Assembly: GCF_001279775.1 (NCBI RefSeq)
Contig: NZ_LGDG01000218.1
Span: forward strand, 24,497 to 88,496
Length of the DNA stretch: 64,000 nucleotides
Direction: 5' to 3'
DNA from: Streptomyces sp. MMG1533
GTDB lineage: Bacteria; Actinomycetota; Actinomycetes; Streptomycetales; Streptomycetaceae
Part shown: piece by piece, positions 42,640 to 50,758 of the stretch
Position numbering within the stretch: the stretch's first letter is position 1
Layout of the letters: each line of letters starts with the position of its first letter
The notes under the pieces: model-generated
What the model was told of the DNA's origin: nothing
The model's input: the letters and a program-made list of their open reading frames with translations, nothing else
The model's database searches: none
Made by a program: the position numbers and the translations under genes

Positions 42640-43862
42640 TTGTCGCCTCCGGCGTCCTTGTGGTGCGGGTTCTCCCAGATCACCGTGGCGCCCATGCCGA
42701 AGCCGACGCACATGGTGGTGAGGCCGTAACGGACCTCCGGCTGCTCCTCGAACTGACGGGCCAGCTGTGTCATCAGACGGACGCCGGAGGAGGCCAGCGG
42801 GTGACCGTAGGCGATGGCGCCGCCGTACTGGTTGACGCGCGCGTCGTCGTCGGCGATTCCGTAGTGCTCCAGGAAGGCGAGCACCTGGACCGCGAAGGCC
42901 TCGTTGATCTCGAAGAGGTTGATGTCCTCGATCGACAGGCCCGCCTTGGCGAGGGCCTTCTCGGTCGCCGGGATCGGGCCGTAGCCCATGACCTCCGGCT
43001 CGACACCCGCGAAGGCGTACGAGACCAGGCGCATCTTGACCGGCAGGTTGTTCTCGCGGGCGAAGTCCTCGCTCGCGATGATCGACGCGGTGGCACCGTC
43101 GTTCAGACCGGCCGCGTTGCCGGCGGTGACCCTGCCGTGCACCCGGAACGGCGTCTTCAGACCGGCCAGGTTCTCCAGGGTGGTGCCCGGGCGCATCGGC
43201 TCGTCGGCGGTGACCAGGCCCCAGCCGGTCTCACCGGCCTCCGCGTTGGTGCGGCGCACCGAGACCGGCACCAGGTCCTGCTGGATCTTGCCGTTGGCGT
43301 ACGCCTTGGCGGCCTTCTCCTGCGAGCGCACGGCGTACTCGTCGGCGCGCTGCTTGGTGATGGTCGGGTAGCGGTCGTGCAGGTTCTCGGCGGTCATGCC
43401 CATGAACAGGGCGGACTCGTCGACCAGCTTCTCGCTGACGAACCGCGGGTTCGGGTCCACGCCCTCGCCCATGGGGTGGCGGCCCATGTGCTCGACACCA
43501 CCGGCGATGACGGCGTCGTACGCACCGAAGGCGACGGAGCCGGCCGCGGTCGTCACGGCGGTCAGCGCACCGGCGCACATGCGGTCGATCGAGTAGCCGG
43601 GGACCGACTGGGGGAGACCGGCGAGGATGCCCGCGGTGCGGCCGAGGGTCAGGCCCTGGTCGCCGATCTGCGTGGTCGCGGCGATGGCGACCTCGTCGAT
43701 CTTCTTCGGGTCGAGACCGGGGTTGCGGCGCAGCAGCTCCCGGATCGCCTTCACGACGAGGTCGTCGGCACGGGTCTCGTGGTAGATGCCCTTCGGGCCC
43801 GCCTTGCCGAACGGGGTACGGACGCCGTCTACGAAGACGACGTCCCTGACGGTACGAGGCAC
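42636..43862 (-). CDS. fadA: Acetyl-CoA acyltransferase (thiolase)
   Basis: Thiolase of 408 residues that cleaves 3-ketoacyl-CoA to acetyl-CoA and a shortened acyl-CoA. The nucleophile is C96 in SIDRMCAGAL. The C-terminal GHPLASSGVR histidine region and the second cysteine in LTTMCVGFGMG are present. The GTG start is preceded by GGAGGAGAG. It is the first gene of the fadAB operon, and its promoter region carries a 16-bp perfect palindrome. Confidence 0.93.
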   Translation of the reverse strand: MPRTVRDVVFVDGVRTPFGKAGPKGIYHETRADDLVVKAIRELLRRNPGLDPKKIDEVAIAATTQIGDQGLTLGRTAGILAGLPQSVPGYSIDRMCAGALTAVTTAAGSVAFGAYDAVIAGGVEHMGRHPMGEGVDPNPRFVSEKLVDESALFMGMTAENLHDRYPTITKQRADEYAVRSQEKAAKAYANGKIQQDLVPVSVRRTNAEAGETGWGLVTADEPMRPGTTLENLAGLKTPFRVHGRVTAGNAAGLNDGATASIIASEDFARENNLPVKMRLVSYAFAGVEPEVMGYGPIPATEKALAKAGLSIEDINLFEINEAFAVQVLAFLEHYGIADDDARVNQYGGAIAYGHPLASSGVRLMTQLARQFEEQPEVRYGLTTMCVGFGMGATVIWENPHHKDAGGDK

Positions 43863-43908
43863 GATGGCTCTCCTCCAGAGTGCGGGACGGCTCTACTGCT
43901 GCGATGCG

Positions 43909-43935
43909 CTGAGCGCGCGCTCAGGACCCATGCTA
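43909..43935 (-). promoter_or_regulatory. fadAB promoter and 16-bp palindrome
   Basis: Reading the minus strand, TAGCAT (43935-43930) is a fair -10 box. Just downstream lies CTGAGCGCGCGCTCAG (43909-43924), a perfect 16-bp palindrome placed where a repressor would block transcription. Its form suits a TetR- or GntR-family fatty-acid regulator. No such gene is adjacent. Confidence 0.45.
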
Positions 43936-43983
43936 CTTGTGGGTAACCAAGCTGCCCAGTCCCCCCGGCCGGAGCGGTGAAGG

Positions 43984-45021
43984 TCACACCCTCGGAGGCG
44001 CCGTCGATCCCCTCGGAGTCAGTACCGGCGTCGGCACCTGATGCGAGCCCGGCCCCTCTCCCGTGATCACCCCGAACAGCGTCCGCGCCGCGTCCGCACC
44101 GAATCCGTGCACGTCATGGCTCATCGCGGAGAGGGGCGGGTGCGTGATCCGGCACAGCTGGGAGTCGTCCCAGGCGAGCAGTGAGACGTCGTCCGGCACG
44201 CTCAGCCCCATCTCCGCCGCCACCGACAGCCCCGCCACCGCCATGATGTCGTTGTCGTACACGATGGCCGTCGGCCGGTCCGGCGGCGCGGCCGTCAGCA
44301 GTGACCGCGTTGCCCGCGCCCCCGCCTCCCCGGAGTAGTCCGTGGCCACCTGCCAGGCCCCGGTCAGCTCCAGCGCGCGGGCCGCCTCGTCGAAGGCGCC
44401 GGTCCGCATGGAGGTGTGCCCGAGGGCCGCCGCGCCCCCCACCCGGGCGATCCGCCGGTGCCCGAGCGCGGCGAGATACCGCACCGCCTGAGTCACGGCG
44501 GTGGCGTCCTCGGTCCACACGGAGATGAGGCCGCCGGTCAGCGACGGATGCCCGACCGCGACCACCGGCATCCCCAGCCGCTCGACCGCCGCCACCCGGG
44601 GGTCGTCCGCGCGGAAGTCGACAAGGATCGCCCCGCCGATCTGCCGCCCCCGCCACCACGATTCCTGCAGCCCGACCTCCTCCTCCAGGCTCCGCACGAG
44701 CCTCAGCAGCAGCGAGCAGGACTGCTCGATCAGGACGCTCTCCACGCCCGAGACGAACTCCATGTAGAAGGGTTCGAGCCCGAGCAGCCGGGCGGGCCGG
44801 CAGATCGCCAGCCCCACCACGTCCACCCGCGAGCCGGCCAGCGTCCGCGCGGTCGGGCTCGGCGCCCACCCCAGCTCCTGCGCGGCCCGGAAGATCCGGT
44901 CCCGGGTCGACTCCGACAGCCCCGGCTTGTGGTTGAAGGCGAGGGACACGGCACCCTTGGACACGCCGGCACGCGCGGCGACTTCCTTGATGGTGACGCG
45001 GGGGGTCGGCGTTGCCGTCAT
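43984..45021 (-). CDS. LacI-family transcriptional regulator
   Basis: A 345-residue repressor with an N-terminal LacI helix-turn-helix (VTIKEVAARAGVSKGAVSLAFN) and a sugar-binding-protein-like effector domain (for example IVYDNDIMAVAGLSVAAEMGLSVPDDVSLLAWDDS). The ATG at 45021 overlaps the beta-mannosidase stop by four bases, so it is the second gene of that operon and is probably autoregulated. The long frame continuing upstream is only the antisense-phase shadow of the mannosidase. Candidate operators are 47465-47478 and 47396-47409 nearby and 138-151 far upstream. The inducer is likely a manno- or mixed oligosaccharide. Confidence 0.88.
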   Translation of the reverse strand: MTATPTPRVTIKEVAARAGVSKGAVSLAFNHKPGLSESTRDRIFRAAQELGWAPSPTARTLAGSRVDVVGLAICRPARLLGLEPFYMEFVSGVESVLIEQSCSLLLRLVRSLEEEVGLQESWWRGRQIGGAILVDFRADDPRVAAVERLGMPVVAVGHPSLTGGLISVWTEDATAVTQAVRYLAALGHRRIARVGGAAALGHTSMRTGAFDEAARALELTGAWQVATDYSGEAGARATRSLLTAAPPDRPTAIVYDNDIMAVAGLSVAAEMGLSVPDDVSLLAWDDSQLCRITHPPLSAMSHDVHGFGADAARTLFGVITGEGPGSHQVPTPVLTPRGSTAPPRV

Positions 45022-47387
45022 CGACTGGGCTCCATGCAGTACAGGGCTGAACGTGCCTTTTCGGCATCCGGAGTCTGCCAGCCGTGCACCCCGATGGTGA
45101 CCCGCTCGCCGGGCAGCAGCGTGACCAGCCCCCGGTCGGCCCGCGCCGCCGGGTCCAGCCGGTCGGCCTGCAACAGCAGATCCCGTACGAGGGTGTGGGC
45201 CGTCACCTCGATCCCGCCCGGCACGAGCGCGACCTCGAACTCCGGGCGCGGGTACGGGACTTCGCGATCCGGCGCCGGAAAGTGGAGGGCGCGCAGCCCG
45301 TCCGCGTCCGCGACGAGGAACTCCTTGGGGCCGACCGGCTCCAGCTCGCGCGGGACGCGGATCTCGGCGACGGACCGCCTCTCGGCGGCGATCTCCAAAC
45401 GGGACGAACCGACCAGGCCGCCTTCGACGGACACCCGACGCACCGTCACCCCACCGGACCAGCTCTCCGCAGCCTGGTTCACGGCGGCCAGCACCAGTCC
45501 CTCCTCCCGCACCTGAAGGGTCAGGAGCCGGTCCGCGTACACCCGCCGCAGCTCGTGGTACAGCGGCTTCTCCCGCCCGTCCCCGTCGATCGCCGCCCAC
45601 GAGGTCACCGGCCAGCAGTCGTTGAGCTGCCAGACCACCGTGCCCGCGCACACGGGCCAGTGCGACCGCCAGTGCTCGATCCCGGCGGCCACCGCACGCG
45701 CCTGGTTGACCTGCATCAGGTAGTGCCAGCGGTCGAAGTCCCCGTCAGGCACGGCGAAGTGGCGGGCGAGCCCCCGCTCCAGCTTGCCGTTGCCGTCGTC
45801 CGCCTTCTGGTGGTGCAGCATGCCCAGGGAGCCGGACGCGAGCTCCTCACCCGGCAGCGCCCGCCGCAGCGTGGCGTAAGCGGGCGGCGCCTGCCAGCCG
45901 AACTCCGCGACGAACCGCGGCACATGGAGTCGGTAGTCGGCGTAGTCCTCCCGGTTCCACACCTCCCACGAGTGGTGCGTACCGTGCGCCGGATCGTTCG
46001 GATGACGGTCCCACGAGCCCGACCACGGACTGCCCGCCGCATACGGCCGCGTCGGATCCAACTCGGCCACCACACGCGGCAGTACGCCCAGGTAGTACCC
46101 CTCGCCCCAGGAGTCACCGGCCAGCCGCTGCTCCCAGCCCCAGTCCCGGAACCCCCACAGGTTCTCGTTGTTGCCGTTCCACAACACCAGCGAGGGATGC
46201 GGCATCAGCCGTACGACGTTCTCGCGCGCCTCCGCCTCGACCTCGCCCCGCAGCGGCTGCTCCTCCGGGTAGGCCGCACACGCGAAGGGGAAGTCCTGCC
46301 AGACCAGCAGGCCGAACTCGTCGCAGGCGTCGTAGAAGTCCTCGCTCTCGTAGATCCCCCCGCCCCACACCCGCACGAGGTCCACACCGGCGTCGGCCGC
46401 CTGTCGCAGCCGCTCCCGGTACCGGTCCCGGCCGATCCGGGACGGGAACACGTCGTCCGGGATCCAGTTCACGCCGCGCGCGAAGAGCCGCTCGCCGTTG
46501 ACGACGAGGGTGAACCCGGTGCCGTGCGCGTCGGGCCGCCGGTCCAGCTCGACGGTCCGGAAGCCGATCCGGCGCCGCCACACGTCCAGCGTCCGATCCT
46601 CGTGCAGGAGCGTCAACTCGACGTCGTACAAAGGCTGTTCGCCATATCCGTGCGGCCACCACAACCGCGCGTCGGGAACCTCCAGCCGTACGACTCCGCG
46701 CGCCCCGTCGATCTGCGCGCGCGCCCGCACCCCGCCGATCGTCGCCTCCACGGCGAGCCCGGCCTCGACCCTGGACCGCTCGACGTCCACGTGCAACTCG
46801 ACCCGCCCCAGGCCGTCCTCGACGGTCACCAGCGGCCGCACCCGCGCGATCCTGGCCGTCGACCACTGCTCCAGCCGTACCGGCCGCCAGATCCCGGCCG
46901 TCACCAGGGTCGGTCCCCAGTCCCAGCCGAAGGAGCAGGCCATCTTGCGGATGTACTGGTAGGGCTCGGCATAGGCGGCGGGCCGCTCGCCCAGCTTCCC
47001 GCGCACGGCCTCCGCCTCGGCGTACGCGGAGACGAACCGCACGGACAGCCGCCCGCTGAGCCCGGTCACGTCGAAGCGGTACGAGCGGTGCATGTTCCTT
47101 GTCCGGCCCAGGAGCCGACCGTCGAGCAGGATCTCGGCCGCGGTGTCGAGACCGTCGAAGACGAGGTCGGTCTGCTCGTGCCCGTTCGTCGCCCCCAGCT
47201 CCGTCTCGTACAGCCACTCCCGCCGCCCCACCCACGCGACCTCGGTCTCGCCCAGCCCGAGAAAGGGATCCGGGATCACCCCCGCGGCCAGCAGATCGGT
47301 GTGCACGCAGCCCGGCACCGAGGCCGGCAGCGCGTCCCCCTCGTGGCGCAGGATCCAGCCCTCGGTGAGCGGTGTGGCCTCCAGCAT
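45018..47387 (-). CDS. GH2 beta-mannosidase
   Basis: A 789-residue family 2 glycoside hydrolase of the beta-mannosidase branch, which releases mannose from mannooligosaccharides. The sugar-binding N-domain comes first (VPGCVHTDLLAAGVIPDPF, typical of beta-mannosidases), then an immunoglobulin-like domain, then the TIM barrel. The acid/base is E408 in LWNGNNENLWGF and the nucleophile E495 in RFVAEFGWQAPP. The ATG at 47387 has TAGGAG upstream. There is no signal peptide, so it acts on imported sugars, presumably those brought in by the divergent transporter. It is co-transcribed with the LacI gene. Confidence 0.93.
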   Translation of the reverse strand: MLEATPLTEGWILRHEGDALPASVPGCVHTDLLAAGVIPDPFLGLGETEVAWVGRREWLYETELGATNGHEQTDLVFDGLDTAAEILLDGRLLGRTRNMHRSYRFDVTGLSGRLSVRFVSAYAEAEAVRGKLGERPAAYAEPYQYIRKMACSFGWDWGPTLVTAGIWRPVRLEQWSTARIARVRPLVTVEDGLGRVELHVDVERSRVEAGLAVEATIGGVRARAQIDGARGVVRLEVPDARLWWPHGYGEQPLYDVELTLLHEDRTLDVWRRRIGFRTVELDRRPDAHGTGFTLVVNGERLFARGVNWIPDDVFPSRIGRDRYRERLRQAADAGVDLVRVWGGGIYESEDFYDACDEFGLLVWQDFPFACAAYPEEQPLRGEVEAEARENVVRLMPHPSLVLWNGNNENLWGFRDWGWEQRLAGDSWGEGYYLGVLPRVVAELDPTRPYAAGSPWSGSWDRHPNDPAHGTHHSWEVWNREDYADYRLHVPRFVAEFGWQAPPAYATLRRALPGEELASGSLGMLHHQKADDGNGKLERGLARHFAVPDGDFDRWHYLMQVNQARAVAAGIEHWRSHWPVCAGTVVWQLNDCWPVTSWAAIDGDGREKPLYHELRRVYADRLLTLQVREEGLVLAAVNQAAESWSGGVTVRRVSVEGGLVGSSRLEIAAERRSVAEIRVPRELEPVGPKEFLVADADGLRALHFPAPDREVPYPRPEFEVALVPGGIEVTAHTLVRDLLLQADRLDPAARADRGLVTLLPGERVTIGVHGWQTPDAEKARSALYCMEPSR

Positions 47388-47395
47388 GCGGGCTC

Positions 47396-47409
47396 CTAAA
47401 CCGTTTCAG
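47396..47409. promoter_or_regulatory. Second LacI-like operator, beta-mannosidase leader
   Basis: CTAAACCGTTTCAG contains the perfect odd palindrome AAACCGTTT and lies just upstream of the ribosome binding site of the beta-mannosidase gene. It resembles a LacI-family site with a different core from the one at 47465. Confidence 0.4.
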
Positions 47410-47451
47410 CCGTGTATGCGGTCACATGTTTGCAGCCTTGGCGAAATAGGG

Positions 47452-47479
47452 ACTTTACCGGTTAAGAAAGCGCTGTCAG
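47452..47479 (-). promoter_or_regulatory. Promoter of the beta-mannosidase/lacI operon
   Basis: On the minus strand CTGACA (47479-47474), 16 bases, TAAAGT (47457-47452). The -35 box lies inside the LacI operator exactly as TTGACA does at 137. On the plus strand TTGGCG (47438-47443), 18 bases, TTAAGA (47462-47467) is a candidate promoter for the transporter and overlaps the same operator. Confidence 0.55.
47465..47478 (-). promoter_or_regulatory. LacI/GalR-type operator, copy B
   Basis: Reverse complement TGACAGCGCTTTCT, identical over 14 bases to the site at 138-151. It sits between the divergent beta-mannosidase and transporter starts and covers promoter elements for both. A near-palindrome CTTTACCGGTTAAG (47453-47466) adjoins it. 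Confidence 0.6.
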
Positions 47480-47556
47480 AGTGCCGAATCAGCCAACCCA
47501 CCAACACGCACGTGCTCGTCCGTCCCTGGAACGTCCCTAGAACGGAGCTGATGCAC

Positions 47557-48870
47557 ATGAACCGCCGTCACATCCTCGCCATGGTCGTGGGAACCGCCCT
47601 GCTGGTTCCCGCCTGCACCGGCACCGGAGGCACCTCGAAGGGCGCCGACGCCAAGGCGCCCGACGACCCGTCGAAGGTCAGCGGAACCATCAAGGTCCTC
47701 ACCCAGCGCACCGATCTCGTCACCGACGGCACGATGAAGAAGTACGCCGCCGAGTTCAACAAGACGTATCCGAAGGTCAAGGTCGAGTTCGAGGCCCTCA
47801 CGAACTACGAGACCGAAGTCAAGATCCGTATGAACACGGAGAACTACGGCGATGTGCTGCTCATCCCCGCGGTGATCAAGAAGGCCGACTACCCGCGGTT
47901 CTTCGCCTCGCTGGGCAGCGAGGAGGAGCGCAGCAAGAAGTACCGCTTCACCGACTACACCACGGTCGACGGCAAGGTCTACGGCCAGAGCCCGATCGGC
48001 GTGATCCCCGGATTCCTCTACAACAAGAAGGTCTGGCAGGAGGCCGGCGTCACCGAATGGCCCGCCACCCCGGCCGAGTTCCTCACGGACCTCAAGGCGA
48101 TCAAGTCCAAGACGGACGCGGTCCCGTACTACACCAACTTCGCCGCCCAGTGGACGCTGTCCCAGTGGACGCAGGTCAACGGCTCGGTCAACTGCGACCC
48201 CCAGGCGTCGACGAAGCTCGCCGAGGGCGACCCGTGGGCCAAGGGCGCCGACCTGCGCGTCGGCGACACGCTCCTGTACGACACCGTGCACCAAGGCCTG
48301 ATCGAGAAGGACCCGACGACCACCAACTGGGAGGAGTCCAAGCCCCGGTTGGCGAAGGGGGAGCTGGCCACGCAGTGGCTCGGCACCTGGGCGATCATCC
48401 AGTTCCAGGACGCCGCCCGGAAGGCCGGGGTCAGCCCCGACGACATCGGGTTCATGCCCTTCCCGTCCCAGGTGGACGGCAAGTTCTGCGCGGTCGTCGC
48501 GCCCGACTACAACCAGGCCGTCAACGTCCACTCCGAGAACAAGCCGGCCGCCCGCGCCTGGATCGACTGGTTCACCGACAAGTCCGGCTACGACAAGGAC
48601 AACCTGGCCATCTCGCCGCTCAACGACGCGCCCCTGCCCGAGGTGCTGAAGCCGTACGAGGACGAGGGCGTCAAGCTCATCGAGCTGGACGACAGCGCGG
48701 GAGCCCGGGTCAAGCAGATCGACAACCAGTCCGAGGTCGGCATCTACGCCCCCGAGTACCGCCAGAACCTCGTCGACCTCGCCCGCGGCGCCAAGAAGGG
48801 CGGCCTGGACGACTTCTTCGCCGACCTCAGCAAGCGCTGGACCGAGACGCAGCGGACTCTGGGGTCCTGA
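47557..48870 (+). CDS. Sugar-binding lipoprotein of the mannoside transporter (CUT1)
   Basis: A 437-residue family 1 extracellular solute-binding lipoprotein. A short signal peptide ends in the lipobox VPAC with C20. The mature part has the CUT1 pattern (GTIKVLTQRTDL, PKVKVEFEALTNYETEVKIR, YGQSPIGVIPGFLYNKKVW). The ATG at 47557 has GGAG eight bases upstream; an ATG two codons earlier is too close to it. Divergent from beta-mannosidase and followed by two permeases, it probably binds beta-1,4-mannooligosaccharides, which is inferred from context. Confidence 0.88.
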   Translation: MNRRHILAMVVGTALLVPACTGTGGTSKGADAKAPDDPSKVSGTIKVLTQRTDLVTDGTMKKYAAEFNKTYPKVKVEFEALTNYETEVKIRMNTENYGDVLLIPAVIKKADYPRFFASLGSEEERSKKYRFTDYTTVDGKVYGQSPIGVIPGFLYNKKVWQEAGVTEWPATPAEFLTDLKAIKSKTDAVPYYTNFAAQWTLSQWTQVNGSVNCDPQASTKLAEGDPWAKGADLRVGDTLLYDTVHQGLIEKDPTTTNWEESKPRLAKGELATQWLGTWAIIQFQDAARKAGVSPDDIGFMPFPSQVDGKFCAVVAPDYNQAVNVHSENKPAARAWIDWFTDKSGYDKDNLAISPLNDAPLPEVLKPYEDEGVKLIELDDSAGARVKQIDNQSEVGIYAPEYRQNLVDLARGAKKGGLDDFFADLSKRWTETQRTLGS

Positions 48871-49823
48871 TGACGGACACCACCGAGAAGGCGGCCGTGA
48901 AGGCCGGGGCGGGGGAGGCGTCCGCCGCCCCCGCCCCGGCTCCCGCGTCACGCAGGACGCGGGTATGGCGTGGAGCCACCCCCTGGCTCTTCCTGATCGT
49001 CCCGCTCGCCCTGCTGGTCACCTTCACGTACGCGCCGATCGCCAACATGCTCGCGTACAGCTTCACCGACTGGGACGGCGTGAGTCCCGAACTGCACTAC
49101 ACGGGCGCCGAGAACTACAGGGAGATCTTCACCAGGGAGGACCTCTTCCGGGTCTTCTTCGTCAGCGGCTACTACCTCGCCGCCTCCGCCGTCCAGATCG
49201 CCGCCGCCCTCTACTTCGCGACGATCCTCAGCTTCGACGTCCGCTTCCGGAGCTTCTTCAAGGGCGTGCTCTTCTTCCCGTACCTGATCAACGGGGTCGC
49301 GATCGGCTTCGTCTTCCTCTACTTCTTCCAGGACGGCGGCACCCTCGACTCGGTCCTGGGCCTGTTCGGCTATCACACGGACCACGCCTGGCTGGGCACA
49401 CCGGTCTCCGCGAACACCTCTCTCGCCGGCGTCTCGATCTGGCGCTACATGGGCCTGAACTTCGTGCTCTTCCTCGGCGCGATCCAGTCGATCCCGGGGG
49501 AGCTGTACGAAGCGGCCGAACTGGACGGCGCGAACCGCTGGCACCAGTTCCGCTACATCATCGCGCCCGGCATCAAGCCGGTCCTCACCCTGACGGTGAT
49601 CCTGTCCATCTCCGGCTCGCTGTCGGTCTTCGAGGTCCCCTACATCATGACCGGCGGGGCGACCGGCACCCAGACCTTCGTGATCCAGACCGTCAACCTG
49701 GCCTTCCGCTTCAACAAGACGGGGCTCGCCTCGGCCGCCGCGGTCGTGCTGCTGCTGATCATCCTGCTGGTGACCTGGGTGCAGCGCCGCCTCGTCCCCG
49801 ACGACAAGGTGGACCTCGTATGA
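48870..49823 (+). CDS. Sugar ABC transporter permease (CUT1, first subunit)
   Basis: A 317-residue permease whose ATG shares one base with the preceding stop codon. A soluble Ala/Pro-rich N-terminal arm (about 30 residues) leads into six predicted membrane segments. The EAA loop YEAAELDGANRWHQ followed by IIAPGIKP is near residue 215. It belongs with the lipoprotein before it and the permease after it; no ATPase gene follows. Confidence 0.9.
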   Translation: MTDTTEKAAVKAGAGEASAAPAPAPASRRTRVWRGATPWLFLIVPLALLVTFTYAPIANMLAYSFTDWDGVSPELHYTGAENYREIFTREDLFRVFFVSGYYLAASAVQIAAALYFATILSFDVRFRSFFKGVLFFPYLINGVAIGFVFLYFFQDGGTLDSVLGLFGYHTDHAWLGTPVSANTSLAGVSIWRYMGLNFVLFLGAIQSIPGELYEAAELDGANRWHQFRYIIAPGIKPVLTLTVILSISGSLSVFEVPYIMTGGATGTQTFVIQTVNLAFRFNKTGLASAAAVVLLLIILLVTWVQRRLVPDDKVDLV

Positions 49824-50650
49824 CGCGCCGCATCGTGACCCGCACGCTCGTGTACCTCTCGCTGATCGCCGCGACGGCCATCGTCCTGCTCCCGCTCGGG
49901 GTGGTCCTGCTGACCTCCCTCAAGTCCTCGGAGGAGATGGCGAACGGCAGTGGTGCGCTCTCGCTCCCGGACAGCCTGTTCAACGTCCACAACTATGTGA
50001 CGGCGTTCCGGGACGGCCACATGCTCACGGCGTTCACCAACACGGCGATCATCCTGACCGTCGCCATCGGAGGCACCGTCCTCATCGGCTCGATGACCGC
50101 CTACGCCATCGACCGCTTCACCTTCCGCTTCAAGAAGCTGGTGGTCGCGCTCTTCCTGATCGCCGCGCTGGTCCCCGGAGTGACCACCCAGGTGGCCACC
50201 TTCCAGATCGTGAACAGCTTCGGGATGTTCGACTCCCTGTGGGCGCCGATCGCGCTCTACATGGGCACCGACATCGTCTCGATCTACATCTTCCTGCAGT
50301 TCGTACGATCCATCCCGATCTCCCTCGACGAATCGGCCCGCCTGGAGGGCGCCAACGCCTTCACGATCTACCGGAAGATCATCTTTCCCCTGCTCAAGCC
50401 TGCGATCGCGACGGTCGTCATCGTGAAGGGGATCACCGTCTACAACGACTTCTACATCCCCTTCCTCTACATGCCCTCCGAAGATCTTGGCGTGATCTCG
50501 ACGTCCCTCTTCCGCTTCCGCGGCCCCTACGGCGCCCACTGGGAGGTCATCTCGGCGGGAGCGATCCTGGTGATCCTGCCGACGCTGATCGTGTTCCTGA
50601 GCCTGCAGAGGTTCATCTACAACGGCTTCATGAGAGGCGCGACCAGGTGA
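49820..50650 (+). CDS. Sugar ABC transporter permease (CUT1, second subunit)
   Basis: A 276-residue permease, ATG overlapping the previous TGA by four bases. It has six predicted membrane segments, and the loop DESARLEGANAFTIYRKIIF replaces the more usual EAA form near residue 172. It is the last gene of the mannoside transporter operon. It is followed by a GC-rich repeat-like segment and a hairpin shared with the convergent RNase D gene. Confidence 0.9.
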   Translation: MTRRIVTRTLVYLSLIAATAIVLLPLGVVLLTSLKSSEEMANGSGALSLPDSLFNVHNYVTAFRDGHMLTAFTNTAIILTVAIGGTVLIGSMTAYAIDRFTFRFKKLVVALFLIAALVPGVTTQVATFQIVNSFGMFDSLWAPIALYMGTDIVSIYIFLQFVRSIPISLDESARLEGANAFTIYRKIIFPLLKPAIATVVIVKGITVYNDFYIPFLYMPSEDLGVISTSLFRFRGPYGAHWEVISAGAILVILPTLIVFLSLQRFIYNGFMRGATR

Positions 50651-50653
50651 GGC

Positions 50654-50745
50654 GCCTTCAGGGCGCGGGGCTGTGTCGATGTGCGGCTCCGCCGAGTGGG
50701 CGCGAGGAACCACGACGCACCCGCAGCCGCCGTATGTCGGAGACG
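50654..50745 (+). repeat. Dispersed GC-rich intergenic repeat (second copy near 21406-21512, inverted)
   Basis: The segment containing GGGCGCGGGGCTGTG, then ATGTGCGGC, then GCCG-rich sequence also occurs, diverged and in the opposite orientation, after xylH. Elements opening with a GGGGCGCGGGG-like motif are common between genes in Streptomyces. I aligned the two copies by eye only over their first 35-40 bases with confidence. Confidence 0.5.
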
Positions 50746-50758
50746 ACCTACGGCGGCT
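50725..50758. terminator. Hairpin between transporter operon and RNase D gene
   Basis: A perfect 10-bp stem, AGCCGCCGTA (50725-50734) with TACGGCGGCT (50749-50758), and a 14-base loop, overlapping the last bases of the convergent RNase D gene. Confidence 0.6.

Noticed and set aside
45022..45651. A 210-codon upstream extension of the LacI gene
   Set aside because: It lies inside the beta-mannosidase gene in another frame. The LacI domain begins cleanly at the coupled ATG at 45021.
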